Shown piece after piece: positions 27,177-36,423 of a stretch of DNA of 64,000 nt. Numbering within the stretch: position 1 is the stretch's first letter; the number at the start of each line of letters is the position of its first letter. The notes beneath the pieces were generated by a model. It was not told the DNA's origin and searched no databases. It saw nothing but the letters and a program-made list of their open reading frames with translations. Location: NCBI GenBank assembly GCA_021463865.1, contig JAJTXY010000021.1, forward strand, positions 1 through 64,000, written 5' to 3'. Source of the DNA: Anaerolineae bacterium. Its GTDB lineage: Bacteria; Chloroflexota; Anaerolineae; Aggregatilineales; J027. Both the position numbers and the translations under genes were made by a program.

Positions 27177-27548
27177 ATGCCTCACGCCGACATTTTGATA
27201 GTGGATGATACCCCGGAGAACCTTAAAATCTTGGTCGGGGTGCTGAAGGATGAGGGCTATAAAGTCCGAGCGGTGTTGAGTGGACAGATGGCCCTCACAG
27301 CGGTGCGTGCGGCGGCTCCCGATTTGATTTTATTGGACATTAACATGCCGGGCATGAATGGCTACGAGGTGTGCGATCAATTAAAAGCCGACCCACGGCT
27401 TCAGCATATTCCGGTGATTTTTATCAGTGCGTTGGCAAGTGAAGTAGATTTGGCACGGTTGGCAGAAACCGGAGCAGTTGATTACATCAGCAAGCCTTTT
27501 CGCTTTGACGAGGTATTGCGCAAGGTTGCCGATTATCTGCAAACGTAA
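27177..27548 (+). CDS. stand-alone receiver-domain response regulator
   Basis: A 123-residue CheY-like protein with no output domain. The acidic pair D-D-T, phospho-acceptor in [13 protein letters not shown] and the final K-P-F-R Lys are intact. The ATG at 27177 is chosen over 27171 because AAGGA (27164-27168) is eight bases away. It begins 12 bases after the STAS gene and 15 bases before the hybrid kinase, which is its obvious phosphodonor. Confidence 0.92.
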   Translation: MPHADILIVDDTPENLKILVGVLKDEGYKVRAVLSGQMALTAVRAAAPDLILLDINMPGMNGYEVCDQLKADPRLQHIPVIFISALASEVDLARLAETGAVDYISKPFRFDEVLRKVADYLQT

Positions 27549-27562
27549 GCGAGGCACGAACA

Positions 27563-29749
27563 ATGGGTGGAGATAGTTCCTTAGTAGTACGCTTGCAACG
27601 GCGGTTTAATCTTGCGCCGGAGACAACCTTGCTGTTAGACCCCTTTGAAATTGAAACTGATCTTGAACGCAAAGCCAGCACCCTTGATATTTTGAGCCGG
27701 GGGTGGATGCTGCTTATTATTTTCTTGTTTATTATTGTCACCCTTTTTTTTGTGGTGTCGCTGACCACCGGCGGGTTTCAGCGTCAATATTTGACGGAAG
27801 GTTTCTCGGATATTGAAATTGCCCAAGCTGCCATTATCAACTTGGGCATTTTTGTGGTTTTGTTGGGACACGCCAACCTTAGTTATATGCTAAATATACG
27901 TGGTTTTACACGGGTGGCGACCTATATTTTTAGCTACGGTCAACTTGTGATGATTTGGAGCCTGTGGATACTGCTGCTCTTGGTATCGGATTGGGAAGAT
28001 ATTCCCGACGATATGAAGGTCAATATCATGTCGTTGGAATATTTGTTGGGAATTTCGACGCTTGTGACATGTGTTCTGATTGGCTATCGGGCCAGTTTCG
28101 CGGTAACGATCTTGAACACCTTCGCCACGTTTGTGATCAGCCCCATTTTTGTCCAAGATGTTGCGATTGCGCCGATATTTTTCTGGTGGATTGTGGCAAT
28201 TGCGGCGTGGCAAAATGAAAAAACCCTCAAGCGTACCTATGGTAAACTGCGGGCGGCGCGTGGCAATTTGGAGCAGTTGGTCGAAACACGCACCCAACAG
28301 CTTTCGCAGCGGACGAAGGAATTGGAACGGGCCAAAGAAGAGGCCGAGGCCGCCAACCTTGCCAAGAGCACCTTCCTTGCGAATATGAGCCATGAACTGC
28401 GTACCCCGATGAACGCGATTTTGGGGTTTGCCCAACTTATGGAGCGCGATGCCAATCTAACGACGACCCAGCAAGAAAACCTTACGGTCATTTCCCGCAG
28501 TGGCGAACATCTTTTGCAACTGATTAATGACGTGCTGGAAATGTCCAAGATTGAGGCCGGGCATACGACGCTCAATATCACTAATTTTGACCTGTTTAAT
28601 TTATTGGACACGATTGAAGAACTGCTGCATGTACGGGCTGAAAATAAGGGCCTGCTGCTGACATTGGAACGAGCGTTGGATGTGCCACAGTATATTCAAG
28701 GCGATGAGAGCAAGTTGCGCCAAGTGCTGCTCAACCTGTTGGGCAACGCCATCAAATTTACACCAAAGGGTGGGGTAACGCTCTGGGTAGAACGGGCGTC
28801 GGTGGAGGGCGAACAAGCCAGCTTGCGTTTCAGGGTTGAAGATACCGGGCCGGGGATTGCTCCCCATGAAATTCCTCATTTATTTGATGCCTTTGTCCAA
28901 TCCGAAAGTGGGATTCAATCGCAAGAGGGGACGGGACTGGGTCTCACCATCAGCCGTCAATATGTGCGCATGATGGGGGGCGATATTGCGGTTAGGAGCG
29001 AGATGGGCAAGGGGTCTACCTTTGTATTTGATGTTCGCACCAAAGTTGCGCCTGCCGCCGATGTCCGTAATATGCCAGCCGTTCAGCGCGTCATTGGGTT
29101 AGCACCGGGACAGCCGACCTATCGGATATTGATTGCCGAAGATCGGTGGGAAAATCGGGCGCTGCTGCTGCGGTTGCTTGAGCCATTGGGATTTGAACTG
29201 CGCGAGGCTTCAAATGGTAAAGAGGCTATAGAGATTAGCGAATCATGGCAGCCTCACTTGATTTTTATGGATATGCGGATGCCAGTTCTGGATGGCTACG
29301 CGGCGACTAAACAAATCAAGGCGTCTAAGGAAAGCCAATCGCCATTGATTATTGCCTTGACTGCCAGTGTATTTGAACATGAACGCATGACCATTTTGGA
29401 ACAGGGCTGTGATGATTTTATTCGTAAGCCGTTTCGGGAAGAGGTCATCTTTGAAAAATTGGCACAGCGTTTAGGCGTACAGTTTATTTATGAAGAAAAG
29501 AAGCCGTTGTTGACGCTATCGAATGTGAAATCCACGCAAGATTTATCGCAGAATGTATTGCGATCATTGCCGTTGGAGTGGGTAGCGCATTTGTATCATG
29601 CGGCAAGTATGGCGGATACTGAAGAGACGTTGGCGCTCATTCAACAGATCGAGGCCCAAGATACCCATTTGGCCTCTTTGCTGACTAACATGGTCGAGAA
29701 CTTCCGTTTTGACCGCATCATGGCATTGACACAGGGAATATCAAAATGA
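27563..29749 (+). CDS. membrane hybrid histidine kinase with C-terminal receiver
   Basis: A 728-residue sensor kinase. About six hydrophobic helices occupy residues 48-215 with short loops, so the sensor may respond to membrane state or a lipophilic ligand rather than a large extracellular domain. A coiled coil at about residues 225-268 leads to HisKA with phospho-His277 in S-H-E-L-R-T-P. The HATPase domain has N (L-L-G-N-A-I-K-F), G1 (D-T-G-P-G-I) and G2 (G-T-G-L-G-L) boxes. A receiver follows (about residues 510-635, phospho-Asp in M-D-M-R-M-P) and a helical tail of about 70 residues. The stop overlaps the rhodanese start by four bases (ATGA), implying coupled translation. Confidence 0.95.
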   Translation: MGGDSSLVVRLQRRFNLAPETTLLLDPFEIETDLERKASTLDILSRGWMLLIIFLFIIVTLFFVVSLTTGGFQRQYLTEGFSDIEIAQAAIINLGIFVVLLGHANLSYMLNIRGFTRVATYIFSYGQLVMIWSLWILLLLVSDWEDIPDDMKVNIMSLEYLLGISTLVTCVLIGYRASFAVTILNTFATFVISPIFVQDVAIAPIFFWWIVAIAAWQNEKTLKRTYGKLRAARGNLEQLVETRTQQLSQRTKELERAKEEAEAANLAKSTFLANMSHELRTPMNAILGFAQLMERDANLTTTQQENLTVISRSGEHLLQLINDVLEMSKIEAGHTTLNITNFDLFNLLDTIEELLHVRAENKGLLLTLERALDVPQYIQGDESKLRQVLLNLLGNAIKFTPKGGVTLWVERASVEGEQASLRFRVEDTGPGIAPHEIPHLFDAFVQSESGIQSQEGTGLGLTISRQYVRMMGGDIAVRSEMGKGSTFVFDVRTKVAPAADVRNMPAVQRVIGLAPGQPTYRILIAEDRWENRALLLRLLEPLGFELREASNGKEAIEISESWQPHLIFMDMRMPVLDGYAATKQIKASKESQSPLIIALTASVFEHERMTILEQGCDDFIRKPFREEVIFEKLAQRLGVQFIYEEKKPLLTLSNVKSTQDLSQNVLRSLPLEWVAHLYHAASMADTEETLALIQQIEAQDTHLASLLTNMVENFRFDRIMALTQGISK

Positions 29750-30702
29750 AATCTGGGAATTTGAAGTTTTTGTGGATATGGCTGGCATTGTTTTGTGCGG
29801 TGGCGCTGATCGGGGGCACACTGCTGGATATGAAAGATATGCCATCTGTAACGGCGCAAGACCCCACTAGTACCGGGACACCAGAAGATGAGTATGGCAA
29901 CCCTGAACTCTTGGCAGAGGTAGATTGGCTGGCGGAAAATTTAGATGACCCCTTGCTGGCGGTGTTGGATATGCGTCCACCAGCCGAATACAACTTAGGG
30001 CATATTCCCGGCGCAGTGCAGGTTGATGTTGCTTCAGTTCGTGCAACGGTGGATGGGATTAAGGCCCAAATTCCCGACGCGGCAACTATGTCGGCACTCT
30101 TGGGCGAATGGGGATTGATGCCGGAGATGACGATTGTGATTTATGACGATAATAACCTGTTGGATGCGGCGTTGATGTTTTGGACACTGGATGCCTATGG
30201 ACATGCCGATATTAAATTGCTGAATGGTGGCTGGTTGGCGTGGGATGGCGGGGAACTGCCCCAAGAGACGGAAGCGCCTGAAATTGAGCCGACAGAATAT
30301 GAGGTTGAAGCGCTGCCCGAACACAATGTTGACCGCAAGTGGGTATTGGCCCATTTAGATGACCTGACGCTTCAATTAATTGATGCCCGTAGTCCCGAAG
30401 AATTCTCCGGCGAAACTGTCCGCGCCAAACATGGAGGGCATATCCCCGGCGCGTTTAATATGAATTGGACGAATAATTTGGAGGACGGCTATTTCAAGTC
30501 GCAGGCCGATCTTGAAGCGCTCTATGAATCACTGGATTTAGCCGATAAGAAGATGATTGTTACCTATTGTCAAACCGGACATCGTGCATCAGTGGCCTAT
30601 TTCACCATGCGTTTGATGGGGTTTGAAAATGTAGCCGTCTATGATGGCTCATGGGAAGATTGGGGGAATCAAGATGACACCCCGATTGAAACAGGCTTGT
30701 AA
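29746..30702 (+). CDS. exported two-domain rhodanese-type sulfurtransferase
   Basis: A 318-residue protein with an N-terminal hydrophobic segment (about residues 6-26) acting as signal peptide or anchor, then two rhodanese domains. The first (about residues 50-170) lacks a catalytic Cys, as usual for the structural half. The second (about residues 195-315) carries Cys275 in Y-C-Q-T-G-H-R-A-S, a six-residue active loop. Thiosulfate or 3-mercaptopyruvate sulfurtransferases have this layout. The extracytoplasmic location and the four-base overlap with the hybrid kinase gene are unusual. A link between sulfur or redox state and the sensor is an inference. Confidence 0.9.
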   Translation: MKSGNLKFLWIWLALFCAVALIGGTLLDMKDMPSVTAQDPTSTGTPEDEYGNPELLAEVDWLAENLDDPLLAVLDMRPPAEYNLGHIPGAVQVDVASVRATVDGIKAQIPDAATMSALLGEWGLMPEMTIVIYDDNNLLDAALMFWTLDAYGHADIKLLNGGWLAWDGGELPQETEAPEIEPTEYEVEALPEHNVDRKWVLAHLDDLTLQLIDARSPEEFSGETVRAKHGGHIPGAFNMNWTNNLEDGYFKSQADLEALYESLDLADKKMIVTYCQTGHRASVAYFTMRLMGFENVAVYDGSWEDWGNQDDTPIETGL

Positions 30703-30715
30703 TGGAGCGAATTTG

Positions 30716-30757
30716 GGATACCCTCCTCAAAATTGATGGGGTGGGGTTTCTTTTCAG
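30716..30757 (+). terminator. weak candidate terminator after the rhodanese gene
   Basis: ACCCTCCTC and GGGGTGGGGT can form an imperfect stem with G-T pairs and one mismatch, followed by a T-rich tract. It sits where the signalling operon should end. Confidence 0.4.
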
Positions 30758-30828
30758 TACAGAAGATAAAAATCTCGCTATAATCTATACCATCACTCAA
30801 ATTTCAAGCGCCACGTAAGCGGGGATTT

Positions 30829-31857
30829 GTGGCACCCCAGAAGAGGAGCGTGAACCATTCAATACTTACCTGCTCACCCTATTTTGTTGAACTCGCTGTT
30901 AATGAAATTCGTCGTCACCATCCATCTGTTGTCGTTTTAGCAACCCTTAGCCCCGGCTGTCTGCTGATTCAGGCCTCCACTCCATTCGATCAATTCACTC
31001 GCCCCTTTCGAGACCGCCTGCCGATTTACCTCCATCATCTTGCCCCTGTCCATCAAACAGCAGCGCTGCATCAGACTGAGCAAACCATTGAAAAATGGCT
31101 ATGCCGTCACCCTACCGCTATCCTTCAGACCCGCATTTTGCCAGATATGGTGAACGGCGCGGATGCCATCTCGATGTCCCCTGCCAATGCCCTGTTGCAG
31201 AGACTTCAGCAATCCAATGGCAAAACCGCTACCTCTGCCAGCAAGATTTTATCGGTGGCCCTTGCGCGGCAAAACACCAACTGGAAGGCGTTTATTGGGG
31301 TTTCATGGGCCAATCAAAATATCTCGCCGTATGCAGGTGGGGTGCGTCCCTATTCCGTTCAAATGCCCAATCGCGCTGGGTATAAGCTATTGGAGGCATT
31401 GACGGATTTTGGGATTCGGTTGCGGGCGGGAGATTGTGCGCTTGATTTGGGGGCTGCACCGGGAGCTTGGACGATGGTACTGCGCCAGCATGGGTTAAAG
31501 GTGACCGCCGTCGCCCCCACCGAGATGTATCCCGATTTACTGAATGACCCATTGGTAGTGTATCGCAGGATGACCGCTGAAGAATATCTGCCACATGCCG
31601 AAGGGTCGTTTGAGGTGATTGTCAATGATATGCGCATGGACGCACAGGATTCCAGTCGCGTGATGGTCAGCTATGCCCGACATCTAGAGCCGGATGGGGT
31701 TGGCATTATGACGTTGAAACTGCGCCAACCCAATATGCGGCGTCTGATGGATCATTCATTTCGGATTTTGCGCCGTGCCTACAAGATTATGCAGGTGCGC
31801 CAATTGGTGAGTAATCGTCAAGAGGTGTGTTTGTTTCTGCGGCCAAAAATTGAGTGA
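30829..31857 (+). CDS. FtsJ/RlmM-like SAM-dependent RNA methyltransferase
   Basis: A 342-residue protein with an N-terminal domain (THUMP-like position, about residues 1-120) and a C-terminal Rossmann methyltransferase with motif I L-D-L-G-A-A-P-G-A-W near residues 205-214. The P-G-A/G-W-T motif and later V-N-D-M-R-M-D (motif IV) are typical of RrmJ/RlmM enzymes, which 2'-O-methylate 23S rRNA. The catalytic K-D-K-E tetrad is partly readable: Asp in the N-D-M segment and Lys in T-L-K-L-R. The start is GTG at 30829; GTG at 30850 is an alternative. A specific rRNA site cannot be assigned. Confidence 0.82.
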   Translation: MAPQKRSVNHSILTCSPYFVELAVNEIRRHHPSVVVLATLSPGCLLIQASTPFDQFTRPFRDRLPIYLHHLAPVHQTAALHQTEQTIEKWLCRHPTAILQTRILPDMVNGADAISMSPANALLQRLQQSNGKTATSASKILSVALARQNTNWKAFIGVSWANQNISPYAGGVRPYSVQMPNRAGYKLLEALTDFGIRLRAGDCALDLGAAPGAWTMVLRQHGLKVTAVAPTEMYPDLLNDPLVVYRRMTAEEYLPHAEGSFEVIVNDMRMDAQDSSRVMVSYARHLEPDGVGIMTLKLRQPNMRRLMDHSFRILRRAYKIMQVRQLVSNRQEVCLFLRPKIE

Positions 31858-31931
31858 GGGTTGCCCCTCTCCTATCGGGCGTTCCAAACCTTTGGGAGAG
31901 GGGATTTGGGGATATAGCAGACAGCGAGGGA

Positions 31932-34900
31932 CTACCGTTCGAAAGCGCCGATGTCGGGGCCGTTCCCGTTGAAGGGAAGGTTGACCGGGGTATTGGCGCT
32001 CCACGAGATAGAGCGATTCACTGTGATGGTATTGGTATCGTAGTTGATGCTAACAATGGTCACGGTTTCGCCGCCGACCCGGATGGAATCAGCCGCAATC
32101 ATGCCGTTGTAGCCCGCATGGAAGTAACCCGCGTCTTTAACTTGGATGACCGTACCAGAACCCGCACTGACGGTTTCGGTCAGGCTTACCCCCGCGTCAA
32201 TGGCCGGGGAGTTGGATTGCAAGTGCAGGTCAAACTGATTGGCTGATGGATTATAGGCCACAAAGTTGGGATTGCCTTCTCTATTGCCCCAGAAATTTTG
32301 GGGATAGCGGGTGTTAAACCAATCCGCATTGGCATCACCAACCCCAGCGACGTAGATGGGGCACTCCCCATTCCCATTGCCACCTGCGTTCAAATTCTGT
32401 TGGCAGGTGCTGGCACGTGGGTTTTCGATCAGGTTGCCCGCCACAATCATTCCGGCGAAGGGCGGACGGTTGCTGCTGCCAGAAACTTCAATGGTGAGTT
32501 GGAAGGGATTGTTGCCCGCCCCCGCCAAGTTACCATAGATGATGTTGTTCTTGACAATATCGTCGTGCAGTTCAGTGCCCAAGCCGTGATTGGTAATTGA
32601 AATACCGGTACCCATCCATTCAAACCGATCAAGGCCGTTGTTGACGATGGTGTTATGGAAGATATGGTTGCCATAATCCATCGGGGCATAATTGCCAAAC
32701 ACGGTGACAATCAGGCCAACATGATCGCTGTTGCGGATGACGTTGCGGCGGAAGATTGTGGCGACGGCAGTTTCTTCGTACCCCAAGCCACCGTGCTGGG
32801 CCTCGGAATTGTTGGAGCGCAGGAAGGTATTGCCTTCGACCAGATTGCGATAGGCTGGATAAATCGTACCGGCAGGCGCATCACCGGGATTGACAAAGTA
32901 ACCCAGATAGATGCCTTTTTGCCAATCGTTATCAAAGGTGTTGTTGCGGATGATGTTGAATGGTGCGTTGACAATGATGCTGCCTTGAGCGCCATAGGTG
33001 AAGTAATTCCCCTCGATGAGGTTATATCCACCCCGGTTCATATCACCCGTGATCCCAATATGGTTGCCTTCTTGGTCGCCACCCTGATAACGACCCCAGC
33101 GATCCATACGTGAGTTCAAAATCTTGTTATAGGAACTGTAGCGCAGGGCGATACCGTTAAAATTGCGCTGGATACCTGACGGATAGGTTGGATTCATGAA
33201 TTCGATATTCTGAAGCGTGATATGATCAGAATTCTCGATATGCGCCCATGCGTCTAGCGGCTCTTCAACACGCAGATTTTCGAATACGATATAGCTCTTG
33301 CCAATGACTTCGATGTTGCGATAGACCCGATTGTCGCCGTCAATGAGTGGACGTTCGCCGGGGTAGCCCTTGATCGTGACAGGCGCAGTGGCTGTCCCAG
33401 AATTAGGGGTGATTTTTTCGTAGTACGTGCCAGCACGAACGATAATCGTATCACCGGGTTGCGCACGACCTGCCGCATATTGAATGGTGCGATAGGGCGC
33501 GTTTTCACTACCTGCATTGCTGTCCTGACCCGTTGGCGCGACGTAGAAGGTGCGTCCGCTGGGGGCTGGTGTGGTAGGAGCCGGAGTCGTTGGGGCGGGC
33601 GTGGTAGGAGCGGGAGTAGTAGGTGCTGGTGTTGTTGGCGCAGGCGTGGTGGGTGCCGGAGTCGTTGGTGCTGGTGTTGTTGGCGCAGGCGTGGTTGCGG
33701 TTGGCGTAGCGCGGTTAATGACAAATGTCTTGGTGACCCATGCGGTGACAACACCGGTTTGGGCTGTCATGCGAGCGCGTAAGGTATAGGTGCCATTGGT
33801 AAGGCCGTTATACAGTCTGTCAGGCATGACATTACAGGGAACGTTTCCAGTGAACACACAGAACGCGGCTGAACCTTCGGTGACTGAGTGAATAACCTGA
33901 CCCGCTGGATTCAAAATTTCAAACGCCACGTTGGTTACACCTGCACCATCCTGCGTTCCGACAGCCGGATTATAGGCGACTGCTTGGAAGCCCGTTTGTG
34001 AAATGCTGGTGATCGTCTGATTACTGCTGCTTGGATTGACAATGTTCAAGAATAGCGGTTGCGGAACAGGTGTGGTTGGCACGGGGGTAGTGGGTGCTGG
34101 TGTTGTGGGAGCCGGAGTGGTCGGTGCAGGTGTCGTGGGTGTTGGGGTGACAGTACCGCCCTTGCTCAAGATCAATTTACGCTGTGCCCATGCCGACTTT
34201 TGACCGTTATTCGACATAGCCTGAACGCGCAACGTATATTCCCCAGCCTTCAAACTGCTGTAGAGATTGCTTGGCATGGGTTTGCAGCGCCCGCTGGCAT
34301 CGGTGAAAGCGCAGTAGGGTTGGCTGCCTTCGGTGCGGGTATGGACGACGCGGCCAGCCCCATCTACCAGTTCAAAATAGATACTGGCGATACCTGACCC
34401 ATCCTGTGTTCCAACAGCGCTATCGAAAGCCGATGCTTGGAAGCGGGTTTGGTCACGATTGGCAAAGACAGCGCCATCCGTCACCGGAGTTACGATTTGC
34501 ACATTGACCGCTGCTACAGGCGTTGTGGGAGCCGGAGTGGTCGGCGCGGGTGTGGTTGGGGCAGGTGTGGTTGGGATGGGAGTTGCTGCACCAGTGAAAT
34601 TGAAGGTACGGCTGATCCAGCCTGAAAGCTGACCATTGCTGCCGACAGCTTGTACCTTGAGGGTATAAACGCCATTGGTCATGAGGGCATAGGCATCACT
34701 CGGCATCGGCAGACACACCCCATTTTGATCCATATAGGCACAATAAATGGGGTCACTTTCGGTGTGTTGATAAACCGACGTCCCATTTGGCCCATACAGT
34801 TCAAAGCTGACTTGACTAATCCCGCTGCCGTTGGTCGAGCCGATGAGTGGGTCAAATGCAATCACTTGAAAATTGGTTTGTGTGATGGCATTGATGGTCT

Positions 34901-35924
34901 GCCCTTCACTGACAGGCTGGGCAAATGTCACCACAGGCAAAATTTGACCCGGCTGCGTGGGGGCCTGCGTAACAGGTGGCGGCGTTCCATTGCTTGGGGG
35001 CAAGGGCGTTGCACTGTTGATGATAAATGTGCGGTTCATCCAAGCCGAAGCTGTTCCATTAAACGCCACTGCCTGCGCCATCACGGTGTAAGTACCGGGG
35101 GCTAGACTGACAAACATATCGGCTGACATTGGCAGGCAAACACCATTTTGATCGGTAAATGCGCAATAGATGGCATTCGACTCGCTGCTGCTGAACACAA
35201 CCGACCCGGATGGGCCGACCACTTGAAAGTTGACCTGCGCGATGCCACTGCCATCGGCACTCCCGACATTTGGATCGAAGGCCGCAACCTGAAAAGCCGT
35301 CTGGTTGATGTCAACGACGGATTCCCCCTCAATCACCGGGCGCACAAAACTGACCACCAATGGTAGGTTGCTCGGTGGCTGCGTTACCACTGGTGGTTGA
35401 GTTACCACGACGGGTGGTTGGGTCACGATGGTGGGGGGGTGACTCGGCGGAGCAGGGGGAATGGGCAGCACGGAAACAAATTCAACCATATCTGGCCCAT
35501 ACAATTGATCGCCTGTGAGGGTGTTTCCCAAGAAGGCACCCCACCAGCCATATTGACTAATTTCTTGAATGTCTTGGAGGCGGTACTGCATCAGGAGATC
35601 GCCTGTGATGTCATTGTTGACATCATAAATAACCATATTCAGAGGTAGCGCCCCTGCAAAATTGATTGAGTTGAGGTCTATGGCGTTAACATCCACGTAT
35701 TCCATAAGCCCCGGCGCTTCACACAAATAGGGGTCATTGAGTACACCGGAATAGGCTACTACCGTCACTATGTCACCTACTGCCCACGCATCAGTTTTGA
35801 CGCACAATATACGCCCGCTTGCATTGGCAGTTTGGACAGAATCGAGTGAGACAATGAACGATAGGGATGCAAACATTAAGACAAAGAATAGAGACAAACG
35901 ACGCAATACTTGAGATTGAAACAT
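31932..35924 (-). CDS. secreted protein with four Cys-loop modules, Pro/Thr linkers and a C-terminal beta-helix
   Basis: A 1330-residue exported protein. AAGGAG lies 9 bases before the ATG at 35924. The signal peptide is about residues 8-36 (ending T-A-N-A-S). Residues 37-155 form a small domain with two Cys. Four related modules of about 115 residues follow at about 188-303, 329-443, 473-587 and 622-737. Each has the pattern Q-T-x-F-Q-x-x-A, then D-G-S/A-G-I/V, then a Cys pair spaced 8 or 9 residues (254/263, 395/404, 538/547, 689/697) before P-M. They are joined by P-A-P-T-T linkers, the longest at about 741-793. Residues 796-1330 are a right-handed beta-helix of the DUF1565/pectate-lyase-like kind, ending D-I-G-A-F-E-R. 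It may bind or cut polysaccharide, but no catalytic residues can be assigned. Confidence 0.9.
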   Translation of the reverse strand: MFQSQVLRRLSLFFVLMFASLSFIVSLDSVQTANASGRILCVKTDAWAVGDIVTVVAYSGVLNDPYLCEAPGLMEYVDVNAIDLNSINFAGALPLNMVIYDVNNDITGDLLMQYRLQDIQEISQYGWWGAFLGNTLTGDQLYGPDMVEFVSVLPIPPAPPSHPPTIVTQPPVVVTQPPVVTQPPSNLPLVVSFVRPVIEGESVVDINQTAFQVAAFDPNVGSADGSGIAQVNFQVVGPSGSVVFSSSESNAIYCAFTDQNGVCLPMSADMFVSLAPGTYTVMAQAVAFNGTASAWMNRTFIINSATPLPPSNGTPPPVTQAPTQPGQILPVVTFAQPVSEGQTINAITQTNFQVIAFDPLIGSTNGSGISQVSFELYGPNGTSVYQHTESDPIYCAYMDQNGVCLPMPSDAYALMTNGVYTLKVQAVGSNGQLSGWISRTFNFTGAATPIPTTPAPTTPAPTTPAPTTPVAAVNVQIVTPVTDGAVFANRDQTRFQASAFDSAVGTQDGSGIASIYFELVDGAGRVVHTRTEGSQPYCAFTDASGRCKPMPSNLYSSLKAGEYTLRVQAMSNNGQKSAWAQRKLILSKGGTVTPTPTTPAPTTPAPTTPAPTTPVPTTPVPQPLFLNIVNPSSSNQTITSISQTGFQAVAYNPAVGTQDGAGVTNVAFEILNPAGQVIHSVTEGSAAFCVFTGNVPCNVMPDRLYNGLTNGTYTLRARMTAQTGVVTAWVTKTFVINRATPTATTPAPTTPAPTTPAPTTPAPTTPAPTTPAPTTPAPTTPAPTTPAPSGRTFYVAPTGQDSNAGSENAPYRTIQYAAGRAQPGDTIIVRAGTYYEKITPNSGTATAPVTIKGYPGERPLIDGDNRVYRNIEVIGKSYIVFENLRVEEPLDAWAHIENSDHITLQNIEFMNPTYPSGIQRNFNGIALRYSSYNKILNSRMDRWGRYQGGDQEGNHIGITGDMNRGGYNLIEGNYFTYGAQGSIIVNAPFNIIRNNTFDNDWQKGIYLGYFVNPGDAPAGTIYPAYRNLVEGNTFLRSNNSEAQHGGLGYEETAVATIFRRNVIRNSDHVGLIVTVFGNYAPMDYGNHIFHNTIVNNGLDRFEWMGTGISITNHGLGTELHDDIVKNNIIYGNLAGAGNNPFQLTIEVSGSSNRPPFAGMIVAGNLIENPRASTCQQNLNAGGNGNGECPIYVAGVGDANADWFNTRYPQNFWGNREGNPNFVAYNPSANQFDLHLQSNSPAIDAGVSLTETVSAGSGTVIQVKDAGYFHAGYNGMIAADSIRVGGETVTIVSINYDTNTITVNRSISWSANTPVNLPFNGNGPDIGAFER
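33546..33706 (-). repeat. 15-base tandem repeat coding the Pro-Ala-Pro-Thr-Thr linker
   Basis: About ten 15-base units encode repeated P-A-P-T-T between module 4 and the beta-helix. Units differ mainly at third codon positions. Shorter arrays of the same unit lie at about 34062-34157 and 34512-34580, between modules. Confidence 0.85.
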
Positions 35925-35940
35925 TGATATACGCTCCTTG

Positions 35941-36015
35941 ACAGAATTGAGCGAGGGCTGTTTCTTAATCGTTATTTTATGAAATTCACAAATCATGTGC
36001 CCTCGCTTTTTCTGT
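35941..36015 (-). promoter_or_regulatory. long imperfect inverted repeat upstream of the surface protein
   Basis: ACAGAA (35941-35946) and AGCGAGGGC (35950-35958) are mirrored by GCCCTCGCT (35999-36007) and TTCTGT (36010-36015). This makes a 15-pair stem with a small internal loop around about 40 AT-rich bases. It ends five bases before the AAGGAG site. It may be an RNA leader structure or a pair of operator half-sites flanking a promoter. Confidence 0.6.
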
Positions 36016-36173
36016 GAAACCGTATTAGAAAGCGGTTTTTATTCGGAAATGAGCCTTAAGAAATTATGAAAAATTTCTGAAGACTAAAGAAAGAATAGAT
36101 GAATTACGTAAATTCGTAAAGAAGCGCAATTCCAACTTTTGTAAAGATTTGTCTTGAATTAAGAGTACAATCG

Positions 36174-36196
36174 TTGAGATGAATCAATTGAGATGA
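36174..36196. repeat. TTGAGATGA direct repeat
   Basis: Two exact copies of TTGAGATGA at 36174-36182 and 36188-36196, with a 14-base period. They lie about 250 bases upstream of the surface-protein start. The spacing is not an integral helical turn, so an activator tandem site is only a possibility. Confidence 0.4.
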
Positions 36197-36279
36197 CGTG
36201 TTCTCAATGCAACTGTGGGGTTAGGGGGAATGGTTGAATTAAGTTAACGTACTAACATAAATCCGGTAACCATATATAC

Positions 36280-36301
36280 AAAAAAACCCCATCAGTATGG
36301 G
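36280..36301 (-). terminator. terminator of the sigma/anti-sigma operon
   Basis: On the minus strand CCCAT and ATGGG form a short stem with a four-base loop, followed by G and seven T residues. It is 120 bases downstream of the anti-sigma stop. Confidence 0.65.
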
Positions 36302-36423
36302 CTGTTAAGGGATGAGTTGAGGATGGAAAATGGGTATTCTGTTGCGTCAGATGGAGGATTCTAGGTCAATTTGAGGATTAATATGTGAATATTGTAAATG
36401 GATTCTGACAACGGTTGGGGGTA

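Larger units (their letters stand above)
35925..36423. other. 499-base gap: leader of the surface-protein gene and terminator of the sigma operon
   Basis: AT-rich and without a credible gene. It holds the ribosome binding site and a long imperfect inverted repeat before the surface protein (35941-36015), a nine-base direct repeat (36174-36196), and a minus-strand terminator (36280-36301). Nothing else is recognised. Confidence 0.6.

Noticed and set aside
33550-33789. Plus-strand open frame with a Val-Val-Gly-Ala-Gly repeat
   Set aside because: It is the antisense reading of the Pro-Ala-Pro-Thr-Thr linker DNA in the surface-protein gene; the repeat arises from the sense repeat.
33546-34580. 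CRISPR-like regular repeats
   Set aside because: The repeats are 15-base coding units without spacers, inside a protein gene.
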